From Rhodospirillales bacterium (GTDB lineage Bacteria; Pseudomonadota; Alphaproteobacteria; Rhodospirillales; Shumkoniaceae): 59,844 nucleotides of DNA. The position numbers were made by a program, and so were the translations under genes. The DNA is taken from assembly GCA_028281785.1 (NCBI GenBank), contig JANQJG010000132.1:1-59844 (forward strand), given 5' to 3'. Position 1 is the stretch's first letter. Each line of letters begins with the position of its first letter. Positions 52,984-59,844 of the stretch are shown here, in pieces. The notes under the pieces are model-generated. The model worked only from the letters and a program-made list of their open reading frames with translations, made no database searches and had not been told where the DNA came from.

Positions 52984-54150
52984 ATGAAAAAGAACACGAT
53001 TCTAACACATGTTGGGAGGCGTCCGCAGGACCATCACGGCGTCGTCAACCCGCCGGTCTACCATGCTTCCACGGTAACATTCCCGACAGTTGCCGAGCTC
53101 GAGGCATCCGATGCCACCCCCTTCGAAGGCGTGCGTTACGGCCGGACCGGCACGCCGACCACCTTCGCTTTCGAGGAGGCCGTGGCCGCTCTCGAGGGAG
53201 GTGACGGCGCTGTTGCCCTGCCCTCGGGCCTTGCCGCGATCGCGGTGTCTCTGCTCGCCTTCCTGAAATCCGGTGACCACCTGCTCGTGGCCGACAACGT
53301 GTATTTCCCAACGCGCCGGCTGTGCCGCAAATATCTCGCGGAATTCGGGATCGAGACCACCTACTTCGACCCCTTGATCGGCGGTGGCGTGGCCGATCTC
53401 GTCCGTCCCGAGACCAAGGTCGTGTTCCTCGAGTCTCCGGGCTCCCTCACCTTCGAGATGATGGACGTACCCGCGATTGCCGAGGTAGCCAGGGCGGCGG
53501 GTGTCATTACGGCGATGGACAACACCTGGAGCGCTGGCCTCTACTTCAAGCCTTTCGACCACGGGGTCGACATTTCAATACAGGCCGCGACGAAGTTCAT
53601 CGTCGGTCATTCCGACGCCATGCTGGGCGTCGCGACGACCTCGAACGCACTGATCGGCAAGGTCAAGGCCACGGCGAACGCGTTCGGTTACGCCGCGGCG
53701 CCTGACGACTGTTATCTGGGCCTTCGGGGGCTGCGCAGCATGGGACCGAGGCTGGCCCGCCACGAAGAAACGGGGCTTCGAGTGGCGCGTTGGCTGGAGG
53801 CGCGGCCGGAGGTGGAACTCGTGCTGCATCCGGCGCTGTCCTCCTGCCCGGGGCATGAGATCTGGAAGCGGGACTTCACCGGCGCCTGCGGCCTGTTCGG
53901 GGTGGTTCTCCGCGACGCGCCCAAGCGGGCCGTGACGGCCATGCTCGACGGACTCGAGCTGTTTGCGCTGGGCTATAGCTGGGGCGGGTTCGAGAGCCTT
54001 ATCATTCCCACCTACCCCGCGAAGGCCCGTACGGCGACGACTTGGCCCCATTCGGGCCCGAGCCTGCGTCTACATTGCGGGCTTGAGGATGCGGACGACC
54101 TGATCGCCGATCTCGAGCAGGGTTTCGCTCGCTTCAACGCCGCCTTGTGA
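52984..54150 (+). CDS. metC: Cystathionine beta-lyase
   Basis: A 388-residue fold-type I PLP enzyme of the Cys/Met-metabolism family. The PLP Lys is K204 in SIQAATKFIVGHSDAM and D179 in AMDNTWSAGL binds the pyridine nitrogen. RYGRTGTPT (51-59) and the C-terminal SWGGFESLI support cystathionine beta-lyase, which splits cystathionine into homocysteine, pyruvate and ammonia. Close relatives with gamma-lyase or cysteine desulfhydrase activity cannot be excluded. Start ATG 52984 with TAAGGA just upstream. Confidence 0.9.
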   Translation: MKKNTILTHVGRRPQDHHGVVNPPVYHASTVTFPTVAELEASDATPFEGVRYGRTGTPTTFAFEEAVAALEGGDGAVALPSGLAAIAVSLLAFLKSGDHLLVADNVYFPTRRLCRKYLAEFGIETTYFDPLIGGGVADLVRPETKVVFLESPGSLTFEMMDVPAIAEVARAAGVITAMDNTWSAGLYFKPFDHGVDISIQAATKFIVGHSDAMLGVATTSNALIGKVKATANAFGYAAAPDDCYLGLRGLRSMGPRLARHEETGLRVARWLEARPEVELVLHPALSSCPGHEIWKRDFTGACGLFGVVLRDAPKRAVTAMLDGLELFALGYSWGGFESLIIPTYPAKARTATTWPHSGPSLRLHCGLEDADDLIADLEQGFARFNAAL

Positions 54151-54202
54151 CCCTGGCCCGGCTCCGTTATGACGGGCGGAAATCTCCAGGAGTGTAAGCG
54201 CC

Positions 54203-54619
54203 ATGACCCAGGATTCCGAAGCAGCAGCGACCGATCCCGCTGCCGCCGTTCTCGATGACCTGAAATTCAACGCCGACGGTCTCCTCCCGGCGATCGCCCA
54301 GCAGCACGATACCGGCGAGGTGCTGATGCTCGCCTGGATGAACCGGGAGGCGGTCGCGGAAACGATCAGGACGGGACGAGTGTGCTACTGGTCGCGGTCT
54401 CGCGGTACACTCTGGCGCAAGGGCGAGAGTTCGGGCCAAGTGCAGACGCTTAAGGAACTCCGCTGGGACTGCGACGGCGATACCCTTCTGCTCCTCGTCG
54501 ACCAGAAAGGCGTCGCCTGCCATACCGGTCGCCGCAACTGCTTCTACAACGCCCTGCGCGACGGCAAGCCGGCGATTATCGCCGAGGTCGAGATCTCGCC
54601 GGAGGAGCTCTACGGCTGA
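54203..54619 (+). CDS. hisI: Phosphoribosyl-AMP cyclohydrolase
   Basis: A 138-residue HisI, which opens the purine ring of phosphoribosyl-AMP in histidine synthesis. The Mg site DCDGD (89-93) and zinc ligands C90, C106 and C113 have the family spacing (16 and 7). It is the stand-alone cyclohydrolase without the HisE domain. No other his gene is in the window. Its stop shares one base with the start of the CobW-type gene, indicating translational coupling. Confidence 0.96.
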   Translation: MTQDSEAAATDPAAAVLDDLKFNADGLLPAIAQQHDTGEVLMLAWMNREAVAETIRTGRVCYWSRSRGTLWRKGESSGQVQTLKELRWDCDGDTLLLLVDQKGVACHTGRRNCFYNALRDGKPAIIAEVEISPEELYG

Positions 54620-55656
54620 TGGCGGAGGCGCCGGCCCCCGATTCCGACGCCATTCCAGCCACCGTCATCACGGGATTCCTCGGCAGCGGCAAGACCACGC
54701 TTCTCCGCGCCCTTCTGACCCATCCCGACATGGAAGAGACCGCCGTCCTCATCAACGAATTCGGGGAGATCGGGCTCGACCATTTGCTGGTTCGCGAGAT
54801 CAGCGAGGACATCGTGCTTCTCAACGCCGGCTGCCTGTGCTGCAGCGTTCGCGGCGACCTCATCCACGCCCTGCGCGACCTGTTCCTGAAGCGCGTGCGC
54901 AATGAAATCCCCGAGTTTCAGCGGATCGCCATCGAAACCACGGGCTTGGCCGACCCCGCGCCGATCATCCATACCCTGATGACAGATCCCCTGATCGGCG
55001 CCCGGTATCGACTGGACGGTATCGTGACGACTGTGGACGCGGCCCTGGCCCCGTCTCAACTCGATACCCATCCGGAAGCGGTCAAGCAGGCCGCCGTGGC
55101 GGATCGGATCGTGCTGACCAAGATCGATCTCGTCGAAGACTGCTTACTAACCGAGGTCCGGCATCGTCTGCGGCGGCTGAATCCGGCGGCGCCAATCCTG
55201 ACCGCCCTGCACGGGGACGTACCGCCCGATGAGCTCTTGGGGACCGGGCTCTACGACCCCCGAACCAAGACGGCGGATGTCACGCGCTGGTTGAACGAGG
55301 AGGCCTACCATGCCGACGAACCGCACATGCATGGCTCACACCATGACCTCAACCGGCATGATGATCACATCCGCGCCTTCTGCGTGACCCTCGACACCCC
55401 GATCCCGTGGGACCGCTTCGTGGTCTGGACGGATCTTCTGCTCGCCGCGCATGGTGCCCGGCTGCTGCGCCTCAAGGGCATCCTGAATGTGGCCGGCGAG
55501 GAACGACCGGTGGTGGTTCACGGGGTCCAGCATGTCTTCCATCCGCCGGCCGCCCTGCCCGGCTGGCCGTCCGCGGATCGACGTTCGCGCATCGTCTTCA
55601 TCACGCGCGACCTCGGCCGCGAAGCGGTCGAGGCCACACTTCGCGCCAGCATCTGA
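54619..55656 (+). CDS. CobW/COG0523-type GTP-dependent metallochaperone
   Basis: A 345-residue G3E-family GTPase. Walker A is GFLGSGKTT (19-27), the metal-binding CxCC motif is C72-L-C74-C75, NEFGEIGLDH is the switch region, and TKIDLV is the base-recognition motif. A histidine-rich segment (about 232-251, seven His in 20 residues) precedes the CobW C-terminal domain. COG0523 proteins deliver zinc or cobalt to target enzymes. Coupling to hisI, a zinc enzyme, suggests HisI as client; that is inference. Confidence 0.92.
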   Translation: MAEAPAPDSDAIPATVITGFLGSGKTTLLRALLTHPDMEETAVLINEFGEIGLDHLLVREISEDIVLLNAGCLCCSVRGDLIHALRDLFLKRVRNEIPEFQRIAIETTGLADPAPIIHTLMTDPLIGARYRLDGIVTTVDAALAPSQLDTHPEAVKQAAVADRIVLTKIDLVEDCLLTEVRHRLRRLNPAAPILTALHGDVPPDELLGTGLYDPRTKTADVTRWLNEEAYHADEPHMHGSHHDLNRHDDHIRAFCVTLDTPIPWDRFVVWTDLLLAAHGARLLRLKGILNVAGEERPVVVHGVQHVFHPPAALPGWPSADRRSRIVFITRDLGREAVEATLRASI

Positions 55657-55764
55657 TCGCAACCCCCTGATTATCGGTCTTTTTCTGCGTTTACCGAACC
55701 TTTACGCGGCTGGGTTTAGGCTGGTCGTGAAGTCGGCCCCTCGCAGAAAGTGGAAGGCCTTAGC

Positions 55765-56094
55765 ATGCACCGGCAACAGAAGTATTCGCCCTATCCGGCC
55801 CAGCCGAACCGTGTGCCCTTGAACATGCCGCCACGGAAGCCGCGCAGCGTCGAAATCGGCGGCGTCCTCGACGGACGCTTCGCCGAGCCGGCGATCACCG
55901 TGCTCGAAGGTGCGTCTGTGAGCGGCGAACTCGGCGCCGAGACCCTCGAGGTTCACGGAATTGTTCGCGGCGTCGTACGCAGCGACTGGGTTTATGTCAG
56001 CGAAACCGGCGTCGTCGAAGGCGAGCTGCGCTATCACACCCTGATTGTCGATCCGGGCGGGCAGATCAACGCGCGCTGCTTCCCCGGCGGTTGA
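55765..56094 (+). CDS. Bactofilin family protein
   Basis: A 109-residue protein whose core (about 32-105) shows the repetitive pattern of the bactofilin beta-helix: regular hydrophobic/glycine repeats such as GGVLDGRFAEPAITVLEGASVSGELGAETLEVHGIVRGVV. The flanking N terminus (RQQKYSPYPAQPNRVP) is proline-rich and disordered, as in other bactofilins. Bactofilins polymerise without nucleotide and scaffold cell-wall or polarity proteins. ATG 55765 has GGAAGG upstream. No cell-wall peptidase is adjacent. Confidence 0.85.
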   Translation: MHRQQKYSPYPAQPNRVPLNMPPRKPRSVEIGGVLDGRFAEPAITVLEGASVSGELGAETLEVHGIVRGVVRSDWVYVSETGVVEGELRYHTLIVDPGGQINARCFPGG

Positions 56095-56304
56095 GTGCGC
56101 CGTTTTTCGGGCAGGCCGCTATAGATCCGTAAGGCGCCATCGTTCGAAACCGGCCAAGCGGGATCCTTGACGTGACAGACCATCTCGCGCCCCTTAAGAA
56201 GACTTGGGTTCGCCATTGGATGTGGCAGACCGAGCCCTCTCGATCGGATGCCGGGACCTCCGCAACAGGCCGGCAGGATCTCACCAAAGGGGAGAAGACG
56301 GCGG

Positions 56305-57090
56305 ATGGACGCGGAAAGGGCGGCGGACGCGATCTTCGGCTGGCGCACCCGACGCAGCCCGATGCGCCGCCTTCCGGACGAGATCCGTCCGGCGAGTGAA
56401 GACGAGGGCTACGCCCTTCAAGAGCTCCTGCACGACCGTCTGACCGCGCATGGCTGGGGTCCCATCCTCGGCCTGAAGATCGGCTGCACAACCCCGGTGA
56501 TGCAGGACTATCTAAGCATTCCGCAGCCCTGCATGGGGGGCGTGTTCGAAACGGCCGTGCGTCGCGGAAGCGGCGAGGCATGCGCGGCCGACCATCTCCG
56601 TCTTGGCGTGGAATGCGAGATCGCCGTGACGCTGGCCGGCGATCTGCCCCCAAGGGAATCAACGTACACCCGTGACACCGTGACGCCGGCCGTCGGGGAC
56701 TGCATGGCGGCCATGGAACTGGTTGACGACCGATATGCCGACTATCTCGACTTCGGCATCGCCTCCTTGATCGCCGACGATTTCTTCAACGCGGGATGTG
56801 TGCTTGGCGAGCCGGTTCGAAACTGGCGGCACCTCGATCTGGTGGCTCTTACGGGCGTCATGTCGATCAATGGCGAGGAGATCGGCCGTGGCGTCGGCGC
56901 CGACATCATGGGCCATCCCCTTGAAGCCCTGGCTTGGCTGGCCAACCGCCGCGCCCGCCTCGGACAGGGACTCCGGGCAGGAACGTTCGTCCTTCTCGGC
57001 AGCGTCGTGCAGACCCAGTGGCTGAAGGCGGGAGACACGGTCCGGATCGCCGTCGAAGGTCTCGGCGAAGCGACGCTCCGCGTCACATAG
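56305..57090 (+). CDS. 2-keto-4-pentenoate hydratase-like protein
   Basis: A 261-residue member of the MhpD/2-oxopent-4-enoate hydratase family, which adds water to unsaturated oxo acids from aromatic-ring cleavage. Conserved features are GLKIGCTTPVMQ (about 56-67), the metal-ligand region LGVECEIAVTL with Glu, CMAAMELVDDRYADY, and GHPLEALAWLAN and VLLGSVVQTQWLKAGDTV at the end. No meta-cleavage dioxygenase or aldolase genes are adjacent, so the true substrate is unclear. It is convergent with tctA. Confidence 0.85.
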   Translation: MDAERAADAIFGWRTRRSPMRRLPDEIRPASEDEGYALQELLHDRLTAHGWGPILGLKIGCTTPVMQDYLSIPQPCMGGVFETAVRRGSGEACAADHLRLGVECEIAVTLAGDLPPRESTYTRDTVTPAVGDCMAAMELVDDRYADYLDFGIASLIADDFFNAGCVLGEPVRNWRHLDLVALTGVMSINGEEIGRGVGADIMGHPLEALAWLANRRARLGQGLRAGTFVLLGSVVQTQWLKAGDTVRIAVEGLGEATLRVT

Positions 57091-57126
57091 CACCCGTTCG
57101 ACCGCCACGGCCTCGGTCGATCCCCC

Positions 57127-58641
57127 TTATCCCCCGTTCGCCTCGCGCTCCTTCCGCCGGTACTGATAGTCCCGGTAGAAGGAAAAGACGATCGCCGCCA
57201 CCGTCAACGCCATCAGCACGATCGTCAGGGTCCGGCTGAAAAAGTAGCCCATGACGGTTGTTCCCTGGGCGCTGGCCAGCGTCATCACCCGGTCGAGGTT
57301 TTCCTCGGCCCGCGGCCCGAGGATGATGCCGAGGATGATGGGCGCCAACGGAAAGTCGGCCTTGCGCAAGGCATAGCCGAGCAGCCCGAGGGTGAGCATG
57401 ATCCACATGTCGAATTCGAGGTTGCGGAACGAGAACGCTCCGATCACCGCAAGGGCCGTAACCACCGCGGCGATAATCCCCTGCGGAACCATCACCACCT
57501 TGGCCACGTAGCGCAGCCCCACGAAGCCGACGACGGCGAAGAACAGATTCGCCATGAACAGGCTGAGGATGAAGGGGTAGAGAATGTCCGGCGCGTCCGC
57601 GAACAGGCTCGGGCCGGGAATCAGTCCGTGGATCAGCAGCCCGCCGAGCAGCGCCGCCGTGACCGCGTTGCCCGGAATGCCGAGGGTCAGCATGGGGATC
57701 AGGCTGCCGCCGACCACACCGTTGTTCGCCGCCTCGGCACCGGCGACCGCCTCGGCGGACCCGGTTCCGTATTCCTCGGGGTTTTTGGAGTATCGCCGCG
57801 CCTCCGTCCGCCCGATGAAGGCGGCGATATCGGCCCCGGCCCCGGGAATAAGGCCGACGATGGTGCCGATCACCGAGGACCGCGCCAGCGTCGTGCGCAG
57901 TTTCCACAGCAGCGCCCGGCCCGGCCATAGGTTGCCCACTTCCGGAACCTTGAGCTGCGTGTCCATCCCCTTCCCTTCGGCCAGGTGCAGCACCTGGGAG
58001 ATCGAGAAAAGTCCGACCAGGGCCACGATCACCGGAACCTGCTCGTACAAGGCCGGCTGGTCGAACGCGTATCGCAGGGTACCGGTCATCGGATGCATGC
58101 CGACGGTCCCCATGACCAAGCCCATAAGGCCCGCCATCATGCCCTTGATCGCCGAACCCGAGCCGATCGCACCAATCGTGCTCATGGCGAAGATGACGAT
58201 CCAGAAAAACTCGGCCGAGCGCACCTCCAGCGCCACCTGCGCCACCAGCGGCGCCAGGAAAAGGAGCACGAGGACGCTGAACTGTCCGCCGATGAAGGAC
58301 GCGCAAATGGTCGTGCCGAGCGCTAGGCCGCCCCGCCCCTTCCTCGTCATCTCGTAGCCGTCGATCATGGTCGCGACGGCCGCCGGCGTGCCCGGCACGT
58401 TGATCAGAATGCCCGAGATCGACCCGCCGTAAATGGCCCCGCAATAGACGGCGCCGAGAAAGATCAACCCGGTCGTGGCCGACATCTCGAAGGTGATGGG
58501 GACCAGAAGCGCGATGCTGAGAGTCGCCGAGACGCCCGGCATGGCTCCGAAAAGGGTGCCCAGCGTGGCACCGAGAAAGGCGAGAAGAACATAGCTCGGC
58601 TGGAAGGCGACCAGCGCGGCATCAGCAATCTGTTCGAGCAT
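57127..58641 (-). CDS. tctA: Tripartite tricarboxylate transporter, TctA family large permease
   Basis: A 504-residue, roughly 11-12-span protein. The TctA signature GGSISGILINVPGTPAAVATMIDGYEMTRKGRGGLALG is complete in the N-terminal third, and its second copy PGAGADIAAFIGRTEARR and LTLGIPGNAVTAALLGG lies in the middle. TctA is the large membrane subunit of tripartite tricarboxylate (citrate and other carboxylate) importers. It follows tctB by 15 bases. The periplasmic binding protein gene tctC is missing. Confidence 0.95.
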   Translation of the reverse strand: MLEQIADAALVAFQPSYVLLAFLGATLGTLFGAMPGVSATLSIALLVPITFEMSATTGLIFLGAVYCGAIYGGSISGILINVPGTPAAVATMIDGYEMTRKGRGGLALGTTICASFIGGQFSVLVLLFLAPLVAQVALEVRSAEFFWIVIFAMSTIGAIGSGSAIKGMMAGLMGLVMGTVGMHPMTGTLRYAFDQPALYEQVPVIVALVGLFSISQVLHLAEGKGMDTQLKVPEVGNLWPGRALLWKLRTTLARSSVIGTIVGLIPGAGADIAAFIGRTEARRYSKNPEEYGTGSAEAVAGAEAANNGVVGGSLIPMLTLGIPGNAVTAALLGGLLIHGLIPGPSLFADAPDILYPFILSLFMANLFFAVVGFVGLRYVAKVVMVPQGIIAAVVTALAVIGAFSFRNLEFDMWIMLTLGLLGYALRKADFPLAPIILGIILGPRAEENLDRVMTLASAQGTTVMGYFFSRTLTIVLMALTVAAIVFSFYRDYQYRRKEREANGG

Positions 58642-58656
58642 GATCCGGCCCCCCGC

Positions 58657-59139
58657 CTAGAAGAACATTCCATGGGGGACCAGGACCCCCAGGAACCGCT
58701 CAAACATCAGATGAAGCGCCGCCAGGGCGCCGAACGTGACCGCGGCAATCTTCCATAACGGCCGAATGCCGAGGAAATACATGTGGGTCGACAGATAGAC
58801 GGCGCCCGTCACGAAGAAACCGAACACCGGAACCAGGGCCACGAAAACGCAGACGAAGGCCACGTTGCACAGGATCCGGGCCGTTTGTCGGCTCCACAGG
58901 CGGGATATCAGGCTGCCAGCCGCTTGCTCGGCCGGACCACGCGCCGATGCCGCGGCTTGGCGGAAGCTGTTGATGAGAAGGATGACGCTGAACGCGGCAA
59001 GCAGCCCCCACATCCACATGGGCCATGCCGCGGCCCGGGCCGGAAACTCCAAGGCCTTGATCATTCCCACAGCCGAAACGACGAGGACGACGACCGCGGC
59101 AAACGCGTCCCGTCCCGCGGCTCCTCTAGGAATCTGCAT
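58657..59139 (-). CDS. tctB: Tripartite tricarboxylate transporter, TctB family small permease
   Basis: A 160-residue four-span protein of the TctB family, the small membrane subunit partnering TctA. Start is ATG 59139 (MQIPRGAAGRDAFAAVVVLV); the open frame continues 55 codons upstream into the mobile-looking element and is not family-like. The conserved span order with GFFVTGAVYLSTHMYFLGIRP is as expected. It begins only 33 bases downstream of the inverted-repeat element, so the element may have replaced or displaced the native promoter and tctC. Confidence 0.88.
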   Translation of the reverse strand: MQIPRGAAGRDAFAAVVVLVVSAVGMIKALEFPARAAAWPMWMWGLLAAFSVILLINSFRQAAASARGPAEQAAGSLISRLWSRQTARILCNVAFVCVFVALVPVFGFFVTGAVYLSTHMYFLGIRPLWKIAAVTFGALAALHLMFERFLGVLVPHGMFF

Positions 59140-59172
59140 GGCTGCCACCCCCTTTCTCCGGTTTCCTGTTCT

Positions 59173-59444
59173 AGAGCCTGTTTGAGAAGTCGCACGGAGG
59201 CTGCGTTGGTGCGAAGTCAGCCGCTCCGGCAGGCGCCGTCGCGAAGGCGGGCCAAGCGGCCCCGGCGAGCGGCGGCAACGAACCGGGCGGCCGGCCTCGG
59301 CCAACCCTTCGGGACGCGGCGATTGTCCCCGCCGAGGGCGTCGCTCGTCGCTCGATATGCTCTGGCATGTCGTCGCTCCTCGCTCCTGCTCGGACGGCGA
59401 AATCGCCGGCGTCGCAGCCCCATGGGACTGCTCAAACAGGCTCT
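59173..59444. mobile_element. 272-bp MITE-like element with inverted ends
   Basis: The ends are perfect 14-base inverted repeats: AGAGCCTGTTTGAG at 59173-59186 and its complement at 59431-59444. The similarity continues imperfectly for about 30 bases in total (AGTC, then GGCTGCG on both arms). No transposase is encoded; the inside is GC-rich with further short palindromes. Ends beginning GAGCCTGTTT resemble IS5-group insertion sequences, so this looks like a non-autonomous derivative. The bases next to the GAGCC ends are CTA on the left and TTA on the right; these could be a decayed 3-bp target duplication. The right end recurs in imuA/imuB at 43388-43425. Confidence 0.75.
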
Positions 59445-59459
59445 TAGGCTGGAAACGGT

Positions 59460-59523
59460 GGCGAGCCCGGTTTTGGCGGGCTCGCCCCGTACCGCGCGAT
59501 TGGGCCCGGCATACAACCGGGCC
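59460..59523 (-). terminator. Two tandem hairpins after the last gene
   Basis: Hairpin one (59460-59486) has a 10-base-pair stem GGCGAGCCCG/CGGGCTCGCC. Hairpin two (59503-59523) has a 7-base-pair stem GGCCCGG/CCGGGCC. Both lie just beyond the stop of the minus-strand gene ending at 59531 and probably end its transcript; there is no strong T run. Confidence 0.6.
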
Positions 59524-59530
59524 GATCAGT

Positions 59531-59844
59531 CTATTTCTTGATGTAGCCGCCTTTGACGAAGAGGTCGAGCAAGTCGCCGACCAGCTTGTTGATCTTGCCC
59601 AGGATGGCGCTGGGATCCGGGCCCTGGGGCGCGGCGAGCTCGACCGAGACGGCGAACTCGCCGGCGGCGAGGCGCTGGCCCAGCCGACTGCGCTCGTCCA
59701 GGGGAACCACGGCTTCGGTGGGAGGGCCGTCGCCGTCGTGGGGTTCGATCGTCGGGAGTCGCCGTGAGACAGCCGTCTTGCCCTCGGTGCAGCTGGCCAT
59801 GCGTACGGCGCCGAGCATGGCCTGGGTGTGCTCCGGCGCCACGC
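59531..59844 (-). CDS. Unrecognised protein, C-terminal part only
   Basis: The minus-strand frame is open from the window edge to the stop at 59531, giving at least 103 residues of a C terminus. An internal ATG at 59842 is not necessarily the start. The stretch LGQRLAAGEFAVSVELAAPQGPDP resembles the N-terminal strand of methylenetetrahydrofolate reductase-type barrels. However, only about 30 residues follow (ending LDLFVKGGYIKK), too few for such a domain. I do not assign a function. Two hairpins follow the stop, which supports a real expressed gene. Confidence 0.5.
   Translation of the reverse strand, partial: VAPEHTQAMLGAVRMASCTEGKTAVSRRLPTIEPHDGDGPPTEAVVPLDERSRLGQRLAAGEFAVSVELAAPQGPDPSAILGKINKLVGDLLDLFVKGGYIKK

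Noticed and set aside
56172-56399. Small frame before the hydratase gene
   Set aside because: GTG start, low-complexity charged sequence, and its 3' half overlaps the true start of the hydratase.
59531-59844. Methylenetetrahydrofolate reductase identity for the last gene
   Set aside because: Only one short stretch is similar and the protein ends about 30 residues later, so the barrel cannot be present.

Overview
The window comes from a GC-rich Alphaproteobacterium, probably a Rhodospirillales-like lineage. The placement rests on gene order (nuoA-N followed by birA, coaX, rnj, mce and a DUF1467 gene; tig-clpP-clpX-lon-hup), on an alphaproteobacterial LexA operator (GAAC-N7-GAAC) before imuA-imuB-dnaE2, and on protein character throughout. 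There is no rRNA, CRISPR array, prophage or intact transposase. Most of the window is core chromosome, with short accessory patches.

Layout. 1-5.5 kb: tRNA-His, a DUF1847 protein, a TauE/SafE permease, then glnB-glnA behind a sigma-54 promoter, an AT-richer patch with a frameshifted lipoprotein gene, and a small secreted protein. 5.9-11 kb: parE, a lipoprotein, rplM-rpsI (with a promoter and leader hairpin) and an MFS transporter. 11.5-30.3 kb (all minus strand): one long tightly packed run, nuoA-N, birA, coaX, rnj, mce, DUF1467, tag. It links respiratory complex I to biotin and CoA cofactor enzymes, RNA turnover and propionate metabolism. 30.5-38 kb: tRNA-Asp, tRNA-Val, hup, lon (with a heat-shock-type promoter), clpX, clpP, tig and tRNA-Leu, a protein quality-control block. 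38-42.5 kb: malonyl-CoA decarboxylase, the NAD(P)HX repair enzyme and a D-amino-acid dehydrogenase. 42.5-48.1 kb: the SOS mutasome imuA-imuB-dnaE2. 48-57 kb: a second TauE/SafE permease, a CopD-like membrane protein, a GNAT enzyme, a Nudix hydrolase, a sulfur amino-acid trio (cysK-like, sseA, metC), hisI with a CobW-type metallochaperone, a bactofilin and a hydratase. 57-59.8 kb: tctA-tctB with no tctC, a 272-bp transposase-less element with inverted ends, and the 3' end of an unrecognised gene.

The most unusual observation is a 38-base match, with one mismatch, between one end of that element (59410-59447) and the imuA/imuB junction (43388-43425). At the junction the repeat supplies the stop codon of imuA and what looks like twelve extra in-frame codons of imuB. 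A second oddity is a 60-base stretch of dnaE2 at 28% GC, full of rare codons, inside an otherwise very GC-rich gene. I found no clearly new multi-gene system; the rest is well-known families, with some regulatory sites and gene associations worth checking.
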